From a virus, in IMG/VR virus record IMGVR_UViG_3300025086_000094, positions 1-37,430 of that record: a DNA stretch of 37,430 nt. One strand, given 5' to 3'. Below the pieces are notes generated by a model. It was not told the DNA's origin. It saw nothing but the letters and a program-made list of their open reading frames with translations, and did no database searches. The position numbers were made by a program, and so were the translations under genes. Shown here piece after piece: positions 1-6,589 of the stretch; within the stretch, counting starts at the first letter, position 1, and every line of letters begins with the position of its first letter.

Positions 1-15
1 TATATAGATTTTATT

Positions 16-732
16 ATGATAAAAACATTCGCAAATAAATTTAGAAACGCGGACGAAGCTTTTCAGTATTGGTACCAATGTATAGAACATTATGGCCAAA
101 ACTTTGCTGGAACTAAAGCTTTATTTAATATAGGTTTTGAAATGGAAAATCCAGATCAAATGGATATTAAAGCACCATGGCGTAGGTGGAATCCTGATTA
201 CGCTGCGGCTGAATGGGCTTGGTATATGACCGGAGATAGAAACGTAGAAACACTAGGTAAACTATACGGTAAAATACCTGAGATATGGAAACGTATGGCT
301 GACGGAGAAAACAACGTACATTCTAATTACGGTTATCAATGGGGTAGAAATTCACAACTTGATCATGTGATAAAAAGATTAAGACGTCATCCTGATACTA
401 GACAAGCTGCAATATCAATTTACGATGGTAAAGAGATACGTAAATATAGGTATGATACTCCATGCACATACGCAATACAGTTTACAGTTGTAAATGATAA
501 ACTGAATATGTGTGTTACGATGCGATCTAATGATCTCTGGTACGGTTTCTGTAATGATCAGTATTGTTTTGCACAATTACAATTATTAGTTGCAGAGGAA
601 GCCGGATATGAATTAGGTACATATTATCACTTTGCTCATAACTTACATCTTTACGAGAAAGATTTAGGTAAGTTCTTGAGTAAGAAAGAGAAAGGACCAG
701 CACAATCAAGAGCAGATGAATATGGATGGTAA
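16..732 (+). CDS. ThyA-fold thymidylate synthase / deoxypyrimidine hydroxymethylase
   Basis: This enzyme adds a one-carbon group from methylene-tetrahydrofolate to position 5 of dUMP or dCMP. The 238-residue protein has the ThyA core: the nucleophile Cys150 in a PC dipeptide, the phosphate-binding RSND at 170-173, and a late HLY motif (211-213) like the H-x-Y of ThyA. In an ungapped comparison with E. coli ThyA from RSCD onward, the position of Asn177, which selects uracil, is Asp181 here. Established knowledge: an Asp at this site is typical of dCMP hydroxymethylase (T4 gp42). A dCMP hydroxymethylase is therefore possible, but phage ThyA homologues are often labelled thymidylate synthase. 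The start has no Shine-Dalgarno, only an A/T leader ending TTTTATTATG. The 3' end overlaps the next gene by 17 nt. Family membership is firm; substrate is open. Confidence 0.85.
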   Translation: MIKTFANKFRNADEAFQYWYQCIEHYGQNFAGTKALFNIGFEMENPDQMDIKAPWRRWNPDYAAAEWAWYMTGDRNVETLGKLYGKIPEIWKRMADGENNVHSNYGYQWGRNSQLDHVIKRLRRHPDTRQAAISIYDGKEIRKYRYDTPCTYAIQFTVVNDKLNMCVTMRSNDLWYGFCNDQYCFAQLQLLVAEEAGYELGTYYHFAHNLHLYEKDLGKFLSKKEKGPAQSRADEYGW

Positions 733-1528
733 TATAACATATTATTTATACCACATCCCGGGTAAAAAGATTGGAGTTACACGTGATCTTAATAACAGGG
801 TAACAAAAAAACAAGGATACAATCCAGACGAATATGAAGTTCTTGATCATAGTAAAGATATAGATTATATATCAAAACGTGAGATAGAACTTCAAAAGTC
901 TTACGGCTATAAAGTAGATTTAAAACCATATAATAAATTATTTAAAATGAAAATAAACGCAACCGAACAAACCAGCACATTTCCAGTTCCATTAAACAAA
1001 TTAAAAGGCAGATTAATGGATGAGCTAGGTAAGAAATGGACAACAGTTCATGGTACATTTGAACTAACTAAAGATACTATAGACTGGATAATGAAAAACG
1101 CATCAACATCTATGTTTAATAAAAATAGATCTTACATATACAACAAAGCGTTTTATGAAGCCTTTTTAAACGAAGCTAAGAATGAAGCCACTTTATTTTA
1201 TAATCAATTAAAGAATAGAGCTAATGGTGTAGAAAAAGATAGGTTTCAATTAATTAGAGATTGGGCTGATGAAAGAGGACTTTATGATAAGGGAGATACT
1301 AAAACCCAATACTGTAAATTAATGGAAGAAGCAGGAGAGCTTGGTAGAGCGATATTAAAAGATAATCAAGTTGAATTTGTAGATGCTATAGGAGATATGG
1401 TTGTCGTATTAACGAATCTAGCTATGCTAGGAGGAACATCAATTGAAACATGTATTGATTCAGCTTACAACGAAATAAAAGATCGTAAAGGCGGAATGCA
1501 AAACGGAACATTTGTAAAAAATGGATAA
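716..1528 (+). CDS. GIY-YIG-like N-terminal domain fused to MazG-like NTP pyrophosphohydrolase
   Basis: The 270-residue protein has two recognisable ends. Residues 7-75 resemble a compact GIY-YIG domain: YLYHI (10-14) in place of GIY, KIGVT (18-22) in place of YIG, Arg28 in the usual basic position, and REIELQ (55-60) where the metal-binding Glu region falls. Residues 175-265 look like an all-alpha MazG fold: EEAGE at 204-208 and E220/D223/D227 in a helix, the usual Mg-binding acidic set for hydrolysing NTPs to NMP and PPi. Residues 80-175 are unassigned. The MazG half would remove non-canonical or excess (d)NTPs, fitting its place next to the ThyA-like enzyme and upstream of the RNR. Translation could start at Met1 or Met3 (716 or 722). 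The GIY-YIG half lacks the canonical first motif, so nuclease activity is uncertain. Confidence 0.75.
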   Translation: MNMDGNITYYLYHIPGKKIGVTRDLNNRVTKKQGYNPDEYEVLDHSKDIDYISKREIELQKSYGYKVDLKPYNKLFKMKINATEQTSTFPVPLNKLKGRLMDELGKKWTTVHGTFELTKDTIDWIMKNASTSMFNKNRSYIYNKAFYEAFLNEAKNEATLFYNQLKNRANGVEKDRFQLIRDWADERGLYDKGDTKTQYCKLMEEAGELGRAILKDNQVEFVDAIGDMVVVLTNLAMLGGTSIETCIDSAYNEIKDRKGGMQNGTFVKNG

Positions 1529-1613
1529 TCCAACACTTGGGATAGTATTAGCTAATTTAGTAGCATTATTATTTATTTTAATAGGATATTATTATGACAG
1601 AAAAAACAATTAA
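1521..1613 (+). CDS. predicted 30-residue single-span membrane peptide
   Basis: A short reading frame starts inside the last codons of the MazG fusion gene and runs 20 nt into the next gene. It encodes 30 residues: a short N-terminus with one Asp, a hydrophobic stretch of about 19 residues (5-23, rich in Leu, Ile, Val and Ala), and a charged C-terminal tail (DRKNN). The composition fits a single membrane span. It fills what would otherwise be a 65-nt gap, with overlaps at both ends as elsewhere in this cluster. No homologue is recognised; a holin-like or membrane-modulating role would be a guess. Being this short, it could be a chance ORF. Confidence 0.45.
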   Translation: MDNPTLGIVLANLVALLFILIGYYYDRKNN

Positions 1614-1905
1614 ATTTAGAGACCCTGTAGTTGAAAGAGTGTGTGACAAATTTGTAACACGTTCTGATGTGGGTTACAAAAAATACGGTAAGACATTACA
1701 TGATGAAAGAACAGGTAAACATAAAGATCTATTAGGTTATTTAAACGATATACAAGAAGAACTTATGGATGCAATACTATATATACAAGCTGCACGTGAA
1801 GAGTTGAAAGATCAAGCTGTTGTTGAAGCTGTAAGCTCAGCACAATTAGACTTTAACGATAGAAATGCAGGTTTACCTTATTACGTGACAGATGTTGCGA
1901 CGTAA
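1594..1905 (+). CDS. small MazG-like all-alpha NTP pyrophosphohydrolase-fold protein
   Basis: The 103-residue protein has a first helix leading to KKYGKTL (29-35), a Lys/His-rich loop, then a helix with EELMDAILYI (55-64). The order KYG-x-L then EExxDxxxY is typical of small phage proteins in the MazG-like all-alpha NTP-PPase superfamily, where the acidic residues (E55, E56, D59) bind Mg2+. The second acidic pair of a full MazG domain is not obvious, so it may work as an oligomer or be a divergent member. It would be the second dNTP-cleansing candidate in this cluster. The start context is TATTATTATG without a Shine-Dalgarno, and the 3' end overlaps the nuclease gene by 14 nt. The fold call rests on pattern recognition only. 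Confidence 0.55.
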   Translation: MTEKTIKFRDPVVERVCDKFVTRSDVGYKKYGKTLHDERTGKHKDLLGYLNDIQEELMDAILYIQAAREELKDQAVVEAVSSAQLDFNDRNAGLPYYVTDVAT

Positions 1906-2335
1906 AAAACGAGGTCCTGTACGATCTAAAAAAGTTATCGTTGATAACATAGAGTTTAAGTCAGGCCTTGAAGCTTATATGTATAAAGCATTAAAAGCTG
2001 CAAAAATAAAAGCTACATACGAAGGGATTACTTATGAATTAATCCCTTCATTTGACTTTAAAAATAAATGTTATGAAAGACAAGCAAACTCTAAAGGAGA
2101 GTATAGAAATAGAGGAGGCAAAGCGATACGTAAGGTCACTTATACACCTGATTTTACAGGAAATGGATTTATCATTGAATGCAAAGGACGGCCTAATGAA
2201 TCTTTTCCTATACGTTGGAAACTTTTTAAGATGTATGCCTCGAAAAAATTACCTAAAATTAGTATCTACAAACCTCAAAATCAAAAAGAGTGCGACGAAA
2301 CTATAAACATCATCCTAAACAAAGCGCAGCTTTAG
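1892..2335 (+). CDS. PD-(D/E)XK endonuclease, phage endonuclease/resolvase type
   Basis: The 147-residue protein carries the nuclease core TPDF (85-88) followed by IIECKG (94-99), giving Asp87 and Glu96-x-Lys98, with an upstream conserved Glu27 in the helix SGLEAYMYKAL. This layout (E, then PDF, then E-x-K-G) matches the small PD-(D/E)XK proteins of phages that include T7 endonuclease I-like resolvases and DUF1064-type proteins. It would cut branched DNA or host DNA during replication, recombination or packaging preparation. The N-terminus is very basic (LRRKKRGPVRSKK), consistent with DNA binding. It starts within the preceding gene. Fold and catalytic residues are well supported; the exact substrate is inferred. 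Confidence 0.75.
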   Translation: MLRRKKRGPVRSKKVIVDNIEFKSGLEAYMYKALKAAKIKATYEGITYELIPSFDFKNKCYERQANSKGEYRNRGGKAIRKVTYTPDFTGNGFIIECKGRPNESFPIRWKLFKMYASKKLPKISIYKPQNQKECDETINIILNKAQL

Positions 2336-2340
2336 CTCGT

Positions 2341-2448
2341 ATGCAATACAAAAATAGACAATTAGATAAGTTTATAAAATGGAGTATTGAAGTTAAAGGA
2401 TATTTAAAATTAAAAGAACTATTAGAATACGAAAAACAATATGAATGA
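2341..2448 (+). CDS. hypothetical 35-residue charged protein
   Basis: An ATG six bases after the nuclease stop opens a 35-residue frame rich in Lys and Glu with a likely single helix (residues 6-33). The frame is open further upstream, and a GTG at 2290 could extend it by 17 basic residues (VRRNYKHH...), overlapping the nuclease gene. It ends 8 nt into the next small ORF, in the nested style of the cluster. No family is recognised. It is supported only by position, spacing and the lack of a competing frame, so it may not be expressed. Confidence 0.4.
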   Translation: MQYKNRQLDKFIKWSIEVKGYLKLKELLEYEKQYE

Positions 2449-2596
2449 ATGGGAAATTAGTTTAGGTTTTTACCCTGGATTTTTAATCGGAGTAAGAACT
2501 TATAAAACAGTAAATAATGTATCCCATGTTTTTTACCTACCCTTTATAGATCTTTGTATTACAATACATAAAGATGAACAAGAAAAACCAACATAA
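2441..2596 (+). CDS. conserved-looking small phage protein (51 aa)
   Basis: The 51-residue product begins MNEWEISLGFYPGFLIG and continues to a hydrophobic HVFYLPFIDLCITI segment (29-42). The pattern (W-E-I-S, YPG-x-L-x-G-x-R-x-Y, then HVFYLPF-D) is one I associate, from memory, with short hypothetical proteins in several marine phages, which supports a real gene. Function is unknown. The aromatic and hydrophobic content suggests a small membrane-associated or beta-strand protein. It overlaps the upstream ORF by 8 nt and the tonB-like start by 23 nt, implying translational coupling. Confidence 0.6.
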   Translation: MNEWEISLGFYPGFLIGVRTYKTVNNVSHVFYLPFIDLCITIHKDEQEKPT

Positions 2597-3215
2597 ATTA
2601 ACCCATACTCTAAGCGGTATAGTGTTAGCTTTAGCTATAACATTATGCTGTTTAGAGTACAAAACAATATCTAGTAAGAATTACAAAATACAATCACAGT
2701 TAATACAACTAGAAGAAGAACCTATATTAGAAATAGAAATACCAAAGCCACCACCACCACCACCACCGCCGCCAAACGTAGCGGAAGAAATAGAGGTAGT
2801 TAAAGATGAAAAGGTAATAGATAAACCTATATTAATACTCAACGAAGATCAGGTTGATTTAGTTATAGATATAGAACCTGAACCACAACCTGTAATTGAA
2901 CAAATATTTGACGTTGTTGAAGAAAATCCTGAATTTTTTGGTGGTATTCAAAAATTATATGAATACTTAGGAAAACAATTACAATACCCAGAAATTGCTA
3001 GACAAAACATGATACAAGGTAAGGTGTTTGTACAATTTGTTGTTTGGAAAGATGGTAGTATAAGAAAAGTAAAAATTGTAAAAGGTGTTCATAAAACGTT
3101 AGATAATGAAGCTTTAAGAGTTGTTAAATCAATGCCTAAATGGAAACCTGGTAAGCAAAGAGGTAAAAGAGTTAATACCAAGTTTACTTTGCCAATAAAA
3201 TTTAAAATAGGATAA
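2574..3215 (+). CDS. TonB-family energy transducer
   Basis: TonB carries proton-motive-force energy from the inner membrane (with ExbB/ExbD) to TonB-dependent outer-membrane receptors. This 213-residue protein has the complete layout: short basic N-terminus, one membrane span (about 12-27), a periplasmic spacer with nine consecutive prolines (59-67) and acidic segments, and a TonB C-terminal domain (about 120-213). That domain shows EFFGG, YPEIARQ, GKVFVQFVV, DGSI and the block MPKWKPGKQRGK, ending in a LPIKFK strand, all in the style of Bacteroidota TonB proteins. No ExbB/ExbD gene is present in the window, so it would have to use host partners. The Pro run is encoded by CCA/CCG triplets that could vary in number by slippage. 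Function inside a phage is inferred; family assignment is firm. Confidence 0.92.
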   Translation: MNKKNQHKLTHTLSGIVLALAITLCCLEYKTISSKNYKIQSQLIQLEEEPILEIEIPKPPPPPPPPPNVAEEIEVVKDEKVIDKPILILNEDQVDLVIDIEPEPQPVIEQIFDVVEENPEFFGGIQKLYEYLGKQLQYPEIARQNMIQGKVFVQFVVWKDGSIRKVKIVKGVHKTLDNEALRVVKSMPKWKPGKQRGKRVNTKFTLPIKFKIG

Positions 3216-3433
3216 TGAAAGAAAGTACATTGCTAGAAATGCAAAATAAAATTAAATCTTTAACAAATGTAATACAACATTTGATGAATGAAATAGAATA
3301 CATAAGAACTGTTTCTTATGGTACATTAGAGACGATAAAGCAAATGCCTGATTATGAGGAAGCTTTAGGTAAAGTAAAAACAAAAGTTAAAGAAGCAAAA
3401 GAAGATGGAGTTATCGAACAAGATACTAAGTGA
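3215..3433 (+). CDS. hypothetical small coiled-coil protein (72 aa)
   Basis: Its ATG overlaps the TonB stop by one base (TAATG), which indicates translational coupling. The 72 residues are almost entirely helical and charged, with a heptad-like run (LEMQNKIKSLTNVIQHLMNEI, residues 7-27, in pieces) suggesting a coiled coil, and a Lys/Glu-rich tail. There is no signal peptide, membrane span or catalytic motif. It overlaps the RNR gene by 29 nt. Function is unknown. The coupling to TonB could mean a soluble partner, but nothing in the sequence proves it. Confidence 0.6.
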   Translation: MKESTLLEMQNKIKSLTNVIQHLMNEIEYIRTVSYGTLETIKQMPDYEEALGKVKTKVKEAKEDGVIEQDTK

Positions 3434-5267
3434 TATAACAGTATATATGAAATATGCAAAATATATTCCTGAATTAAACCGTAGGGAAACATGGGACGAA
3501 CTAGTAACACGTAACATGAATATGCACATTAAAAAATATCCTGAGCTCACAGATGACATTAAAACAACATATAAATTGGTCTATGAAAAAAAGATTTTAC
3601 CATCTATGCGATCGCTTCAGTTCGGAGGTAAACCGATTGAAATTTCACCTAATCGTGTTTATAATTGTGCTTACTTACCTATCGATCATATTGAATCGTT
3701 TAATGAGATAATGTTCTTGTTATTAGGTGGTACTGGTGTAGGTTATTCTGTACAGCAACACCATGTTGATAAATTACCTATGATAAGCAAACCTTATCAA
3801 AAAAGAACTAGAAGATTTTTAATAGGTGACTCAATTGAAGGTTGGGCGGATGCTATTAAAGTGTTAATGAAATCGTATTTAGGTGACAAAAGGAGTTCAC
3901 GAATAGAATTTGACTACTCTGATATACGTCCTAAAGGCGCTATGTTAGTAACGTCCGGTGGTAAAGCACCTGGACCTCAACCACTTAAAGAATGTATAGT
4001 TAAAATAACAGGAGTATTAGACTCAAAGGAAGAAACAGACACACTATCCACATTGGAAGTACACGATATAGTTTGTCATATAGCAGACGCTGTTTTAGCT
4101 GGTGGGATCCGACGCGCAGCTCTGATCAGTTTGTTCTCAGCAGACGATGATGAAATGATATCTTCAAAATCAGGAAATTGGTGGGAAACAAACCCTCAAA
4201 GAGGTAGAGCAAATAACTCAGCTGTGCTTATGAGACATAAAATAACTAAAGAATTTTTTATGGATCTGTGGAAACGTGTAGAGTTATCAGGAGCAGGTGA
4301 ACCTGGAATATATTTTAATAATGATAAAGACTGGGGTACAAACCCTTGTTGCGAAATAGCTTTACGACCATATCAGTTTTGTAACCTGTGTGAAGTAAAT
4401 GCTAGTGATATTGAATCACAAGAAGATTTAAACAACAGAGTGAAAGCTGCTGCCTTCATTGGCACGTTACAAGCAGGATATACTGACTTTCACTATTTAA
4501 GAGAAGTATGGCAACAAACAACAGAGAAAGACGCTTTAATAGGCGTCTCGATGACTGGGATAGGCTCGGGCACGGTATTAGGATACGACATGAAGAAAGC
4601 CGCTCAAGTAGTAAAACGAGAAAACGCAAGAGTCGCGAAAGCGATTGGAATTAATTCAGCGGCACGATGTACAACTGTAAAGCCTGCAGGGACGACATCT
4701 CTGGCGCTAGGAACGTCATCCGGTATTCATGCATGGCACAATGATTATTATGTGCGTAGGATCAGGGTTGGTAAAAACGAAAGTATATATAAATATTTGG
4801 TTGAAAACCACCCTATGCTAGTTGAAGATGAATTTTTTAGACCTCATGACACAGCTGTAATTAGTATACCACAAAAAGCTCCGGCTGGATCTATACTTAG
4901 AACTGAATCACCTTTTCAACTACTTGAACGTATAAAAAAAGTAGCAACAGAGTGGGTTGCACCTGGTCATAGAAAAGGTAGTAACACTCACAATGTTTCA
5001 GCTACAGTTAGTTTAAAACCTGAAGAGTGGGAAGATGCAGGAGAGTGGATGTGGAATAACAGAAAACACTATAATGGTTTATCTGTGCTACCATTTGACG
5101 GCGGGACATATACTCAAGCTCCTTTTGAGGATATTGACGAAGGAACTTATATAAATAAGTTGCAACATTTAAAAGATATAAATTTAGAAAATGTACTCGA
5201 ATCCGAAGATAACACTGATCTGTCTGGTGAGCTTGCTTGCGCTGGCGGTGCTTGTGAAATTACTTAA
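3405..5267 (+). CDS. nrdJ: class II adenosylcobalamin-dependent ribonucleoside-triphosphate reductase
   Basis: This enzyme reduces ribonucleotides to deoxyribonucleotides using a cobalamin-derived thiyl radical, supplying dNTPs for phage replication. In the 620-residue protein the expected cysteines are present: Cys88 in VYNC and Cys326 (11 after the radical Cys) as the redox pair, NPCCE (313-317) with the radical Cys315 and Glu317, and a C-terminal relay pair Cys612/Cys617 in CAGGAC. PAGTTSLALGTSSG (427-440) is the phosphate-binding loop region. The layout matches the monomeric Lactobacillus-type RTPR (about 740 aa, from memory), but is roughly 120 residues shorter, including about 60 fewer between Cys88 and Cys315. 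No NrdB-like radical subunit is needed. The N-terminal KYAKYIPELNRRETWDE supports the chosen start. Confidence 0.93.
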   Translation: MELSNKILSDITVYMKYAKYIPELNRRETWDELVTRNMNMHIKKYPELTDDIKTTYKLVYEKKILPSMRSLQFGGKPIEISPNRVYNCAYLPIDHIESFNEIMFLLLGGTGVGYSVQQHHVDKLPMISKPYQKRTRRFLIGDSIEGWADAIKVLMKSYLGDKRSSRIEFDYSDIRPKGAMLVTSGGKAPGPQPLKECIVKITGVLDSKEETDTLSTLEVHDIVCHIADAVLAGGIRRAALISLFSADDDEMISSKSGNWWETNPQRGRANNSAVLMRHKITKEFFMDLWKRVELSGAGEPGIYFNNDKDWGTNPCCEIALRPYQFCNLCEVNASDIESQEDLNNRVKAAAFIGTLQAGYTDFHYLREVWQQTTEKDALIGVSMTGIGSGTVLGYDMKKAAQVVKRENARVAKAIGINSAARCTTVKPAGTTSLALGTSSGIHAWHNDYYVRRIRVGKNESIYKYLVENHPMLVEDEFFRPHDTAVISIPQKAPAGSILRTESPFQLLERIKKVATEWVAPGHRKGSNTHNVSATVSLKPEEWEDAGEWMWNNRKHYNGLSVLPFDGGTYTQAPFEDIDEGTYINKLQHLKDINLENVLESEDNTDLSGELACAGGACEIT

Positions 5268-5284
5268 TTTTTAAAACAAAAACT

Positions 5285-5323
5285 ATGTGTCCATATTGCA
5301 ATAGCTACTGCGGTAGCTGCTAA
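5285..5323 (+). CDS. putative 12-residue Cys-rich micropeptide with CPYC motif
   Basis: Seventeen bases after the RNR stop, an A-rich leader (AAAACAAAAACT) is followed by an ATG frame of 12 residues, MCPYCNSYCGSC, ending in TAA just before the terminator hairpin. Four of twelve residues are Cys in a CxxC-x3-CxxC spacing, and CPYC is the active-site motif of classical glutaredoxins, the electron donors of ribonucleotide reductases. The peptide is far too short to fold as a glutaredoxin; a zinc-binding or thiol-exchange peptide is conceivable. The non-random composition and the position between the RNR and its terminator argue for a real gene, but the length alone cannot exclude chance. Confidence 0.4.
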   Translation: MCPYCNSYCGSC

Positions 5324-5328
5324 ATAAT

Positions 5329-5357
5329 AAAAGGGAGGTCTTTCGGCCTCCCTTTTT
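5329..5357. terminator. bidirectional intrinsic terminator between convergent clusters
   Basis: A 12-bp stem, AAAAGGGAGGTC paired with GGCCTCCCTTTT through one G-T wobble, closes a TTTC loop and is followed by a T run on the + strand. On the - strand the same stem is followed by a run of T from the left AAAA. It lies between the end of the + strand metabolic cluster and the end of the - strand virion cluster, so it can stop both convergent transcripts. Confidence 0.9.
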
Positions 5358-5386
5358 GGTTACAGGAACTTTGGGTATGGTGCCCA

Positions 5387-5914
5387 TTATTTTTTGTTCC
5401 TAATATGTCTACTCATTTCTAGACCTAACTCTTTTCCAAAGTCAGAGTCTGATTTATAATGAGCTCTAGCTACGTTTCTACTATCTGAAATATCGTTAGC
5501 TACCTTATCTAGTTCTTTTGATTTTTTTGGATACTTGTTTTTTAAATAATCGCCTATTAAAAAACCTTGAGCGGAATGACCTGATGGATATGAAGGAGTA
5601 TCCATAGATTTTAATTCTATATTGTCTAATTTTAAACCAAAGTTTTTAGCTAAATCTTTTGGCCTAGGTCTATTGAAGTAATTCTTTAATTTTTTTATAT
5701 GAGGAACAGATTGCTCTATTAGAATATCTATATCTTCATCGTCACCTACAATATTTTTAAATTCAGCTTCAATGTTATCATTTTTAGATACAAATTCTTT
5801 ATCCATTTTTATTTTAGATAAGTTTTTAATTTCCTGCAATGTATTTAAAGAGTTGTCACCTGGAGGTTGCTTACCTTTAAACACTTCTATATCAAAATCT
5901 TCTAACATTTCCAT
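5387..5914 (-). CDS. soluble PAP2-superfamily acid phosphatase
   Basis: The 175-residue protein has all three motifs of the PAP2/haloperoxidase phosphatase family: K77-x6-R84-P85, P110-S111-G112-H113, and S145-R146-x5-H152-x3-D156. His152 would be the nucleophile and His113 the acid/base. These enzymes remove phosphate from lipids, nucleotides or small phosphoesters. There is no signal peptide or membrane span, so it is probably cytoplasmic or packaged in the virion; the acidic N-terminal 70 residues are unassigned. It is the last gene of the leftward virion operon, overlapping the upstream gene by 13 nt, which suggests co-expression with virion proteins. Substrate cannot be told from the sequence. 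Family call is strong. Confidence 0.88.
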   Translation of the reverse strand: MEMLEDFDIEVFKGKQPPGDNSLNTLQEIKNLSKIKMDKEFVSKNDNIEAEFKNIVGDDEDIDILIEQSVPHIKKLKNYFNRPRPKDLAKNFGLKLDNIELKSMDTPSYPSGHSAQGFLIGDYLKNKYPKKSKELDKVANDISDSRNVARAHYKSDSDFGKELGLEMSRHIRNKK

Positions 5915-6588
5915 CTACGTCTAGCAGCTTTGCCTCTTTCACCTGTCCAACCTTTTGATCTAGCACAAAAAGATTTTCTACGTTTAGCGGCTTTACTACC
6001 TGGTTTAACTTTTCCTGTTACAGCAGTTTTTAATTTACTGCCAGGGTTTTTCTTTCTATATTCTTTAACACCCTTAGAAGTCATGCCAGCTCCTTCTTCA
6101 GTTGTTCTAAAGTTTCTACCTTTACCTTTAGTTGTTTTTCTAGGTTCGCTTTTATCTAATGGAGAATCATCTTGTATTGATTTAACATAATTCATAGCAT
6201 TATTAAAAACATCAATATTCTTTTTGTTTTTTCGTTTGTTTTTAACCACGGGAGGTTCAATCCAATTAGGCCCATCATTATCATCTGGAGAAACAGAAAA
6301 TGCTCCTTTTTTAACTAATTTTTTAACCTTCCTTTTTAGTTTTCTATCAGGGTTTCTAAGATCTAATGGAGATTTAAAATTTTCTCCTAGATTTCTCTTC
6401 TTAACACCTTTAGTTATAGGTATGTCAGCATCATCAGTAGGTAACAAAGAGACTTCTTTATTTTTTTTATCATAATAAAATTCTCTTTTTTCCCTATTAT
6501 ATTCTCCTGATTTTATTTTACCAGCATCTCTATAACCTTGCTCAAAAGCTTTAATAGTTTTTCTTCTTCCAGGCTTTTTAAGTGACAT
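5902..6588 (-). CDS. basic virion-cluster protein with RRRWKC-type C-terminus
   Basis: The 228-residue protein is highly basic. The first 130 residues are low-complexity, Lys/Arg-rich and probably disordered. The C-terminal 60 residues contain GMTSKGVKEYRKKNPGSKL, then TGKVKPGSKAAKRRKSFCAR and a final ARRRWKC, a block I associate with small basic phage proteins in marine phages and which I take as the conserved domain. DNA or RNA binding, or a packaged basic protein, is plausible but unproven. I choose Met at 6588 rather than the upstream ATG at 6630, because 6588 lies one base after the stop of the preceding 45-residue gene and begins MSLKKPGRRK, whereas the extra 14 residues merely read through that gene. 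Confidence 0.65.
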   Translation of the reverse strand: MSLKKPGRRKTIKAFEQGYRDAGKIKSGEYNREKREFYYDKKNKEVSLLPTDDADIPITKGVKKRNLGENFKSPLDLRNPDRKLKRKVKKLVKKGAFSVSPDDNDGPNWIEPPVVKNKRKNKKNIDVFNNAMNYVKSIQDDSPLDKSEPRKTTKGKGRNFRTTEEGAGMTSKGVKEYRKKNPGSKLKTAVTGKVKPGSKAAKRRKSFCARSKGWTGERGKAARRRWKC

Positions 6589-6589
6589 G

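Noticed and set aside
2052-2306. An 84-residue frame inside the nuclease gene
   Set aside because: It is in another frame of a gene with intact PD-(D/E)XK motifs and has no motif of its own.
2749-2776. CCA/CCG triplet run as a phase-variation switch
   Set aside because: Changes in triplet number keep the reading frame, so it could alter spacer length but not switch tonB on or off.
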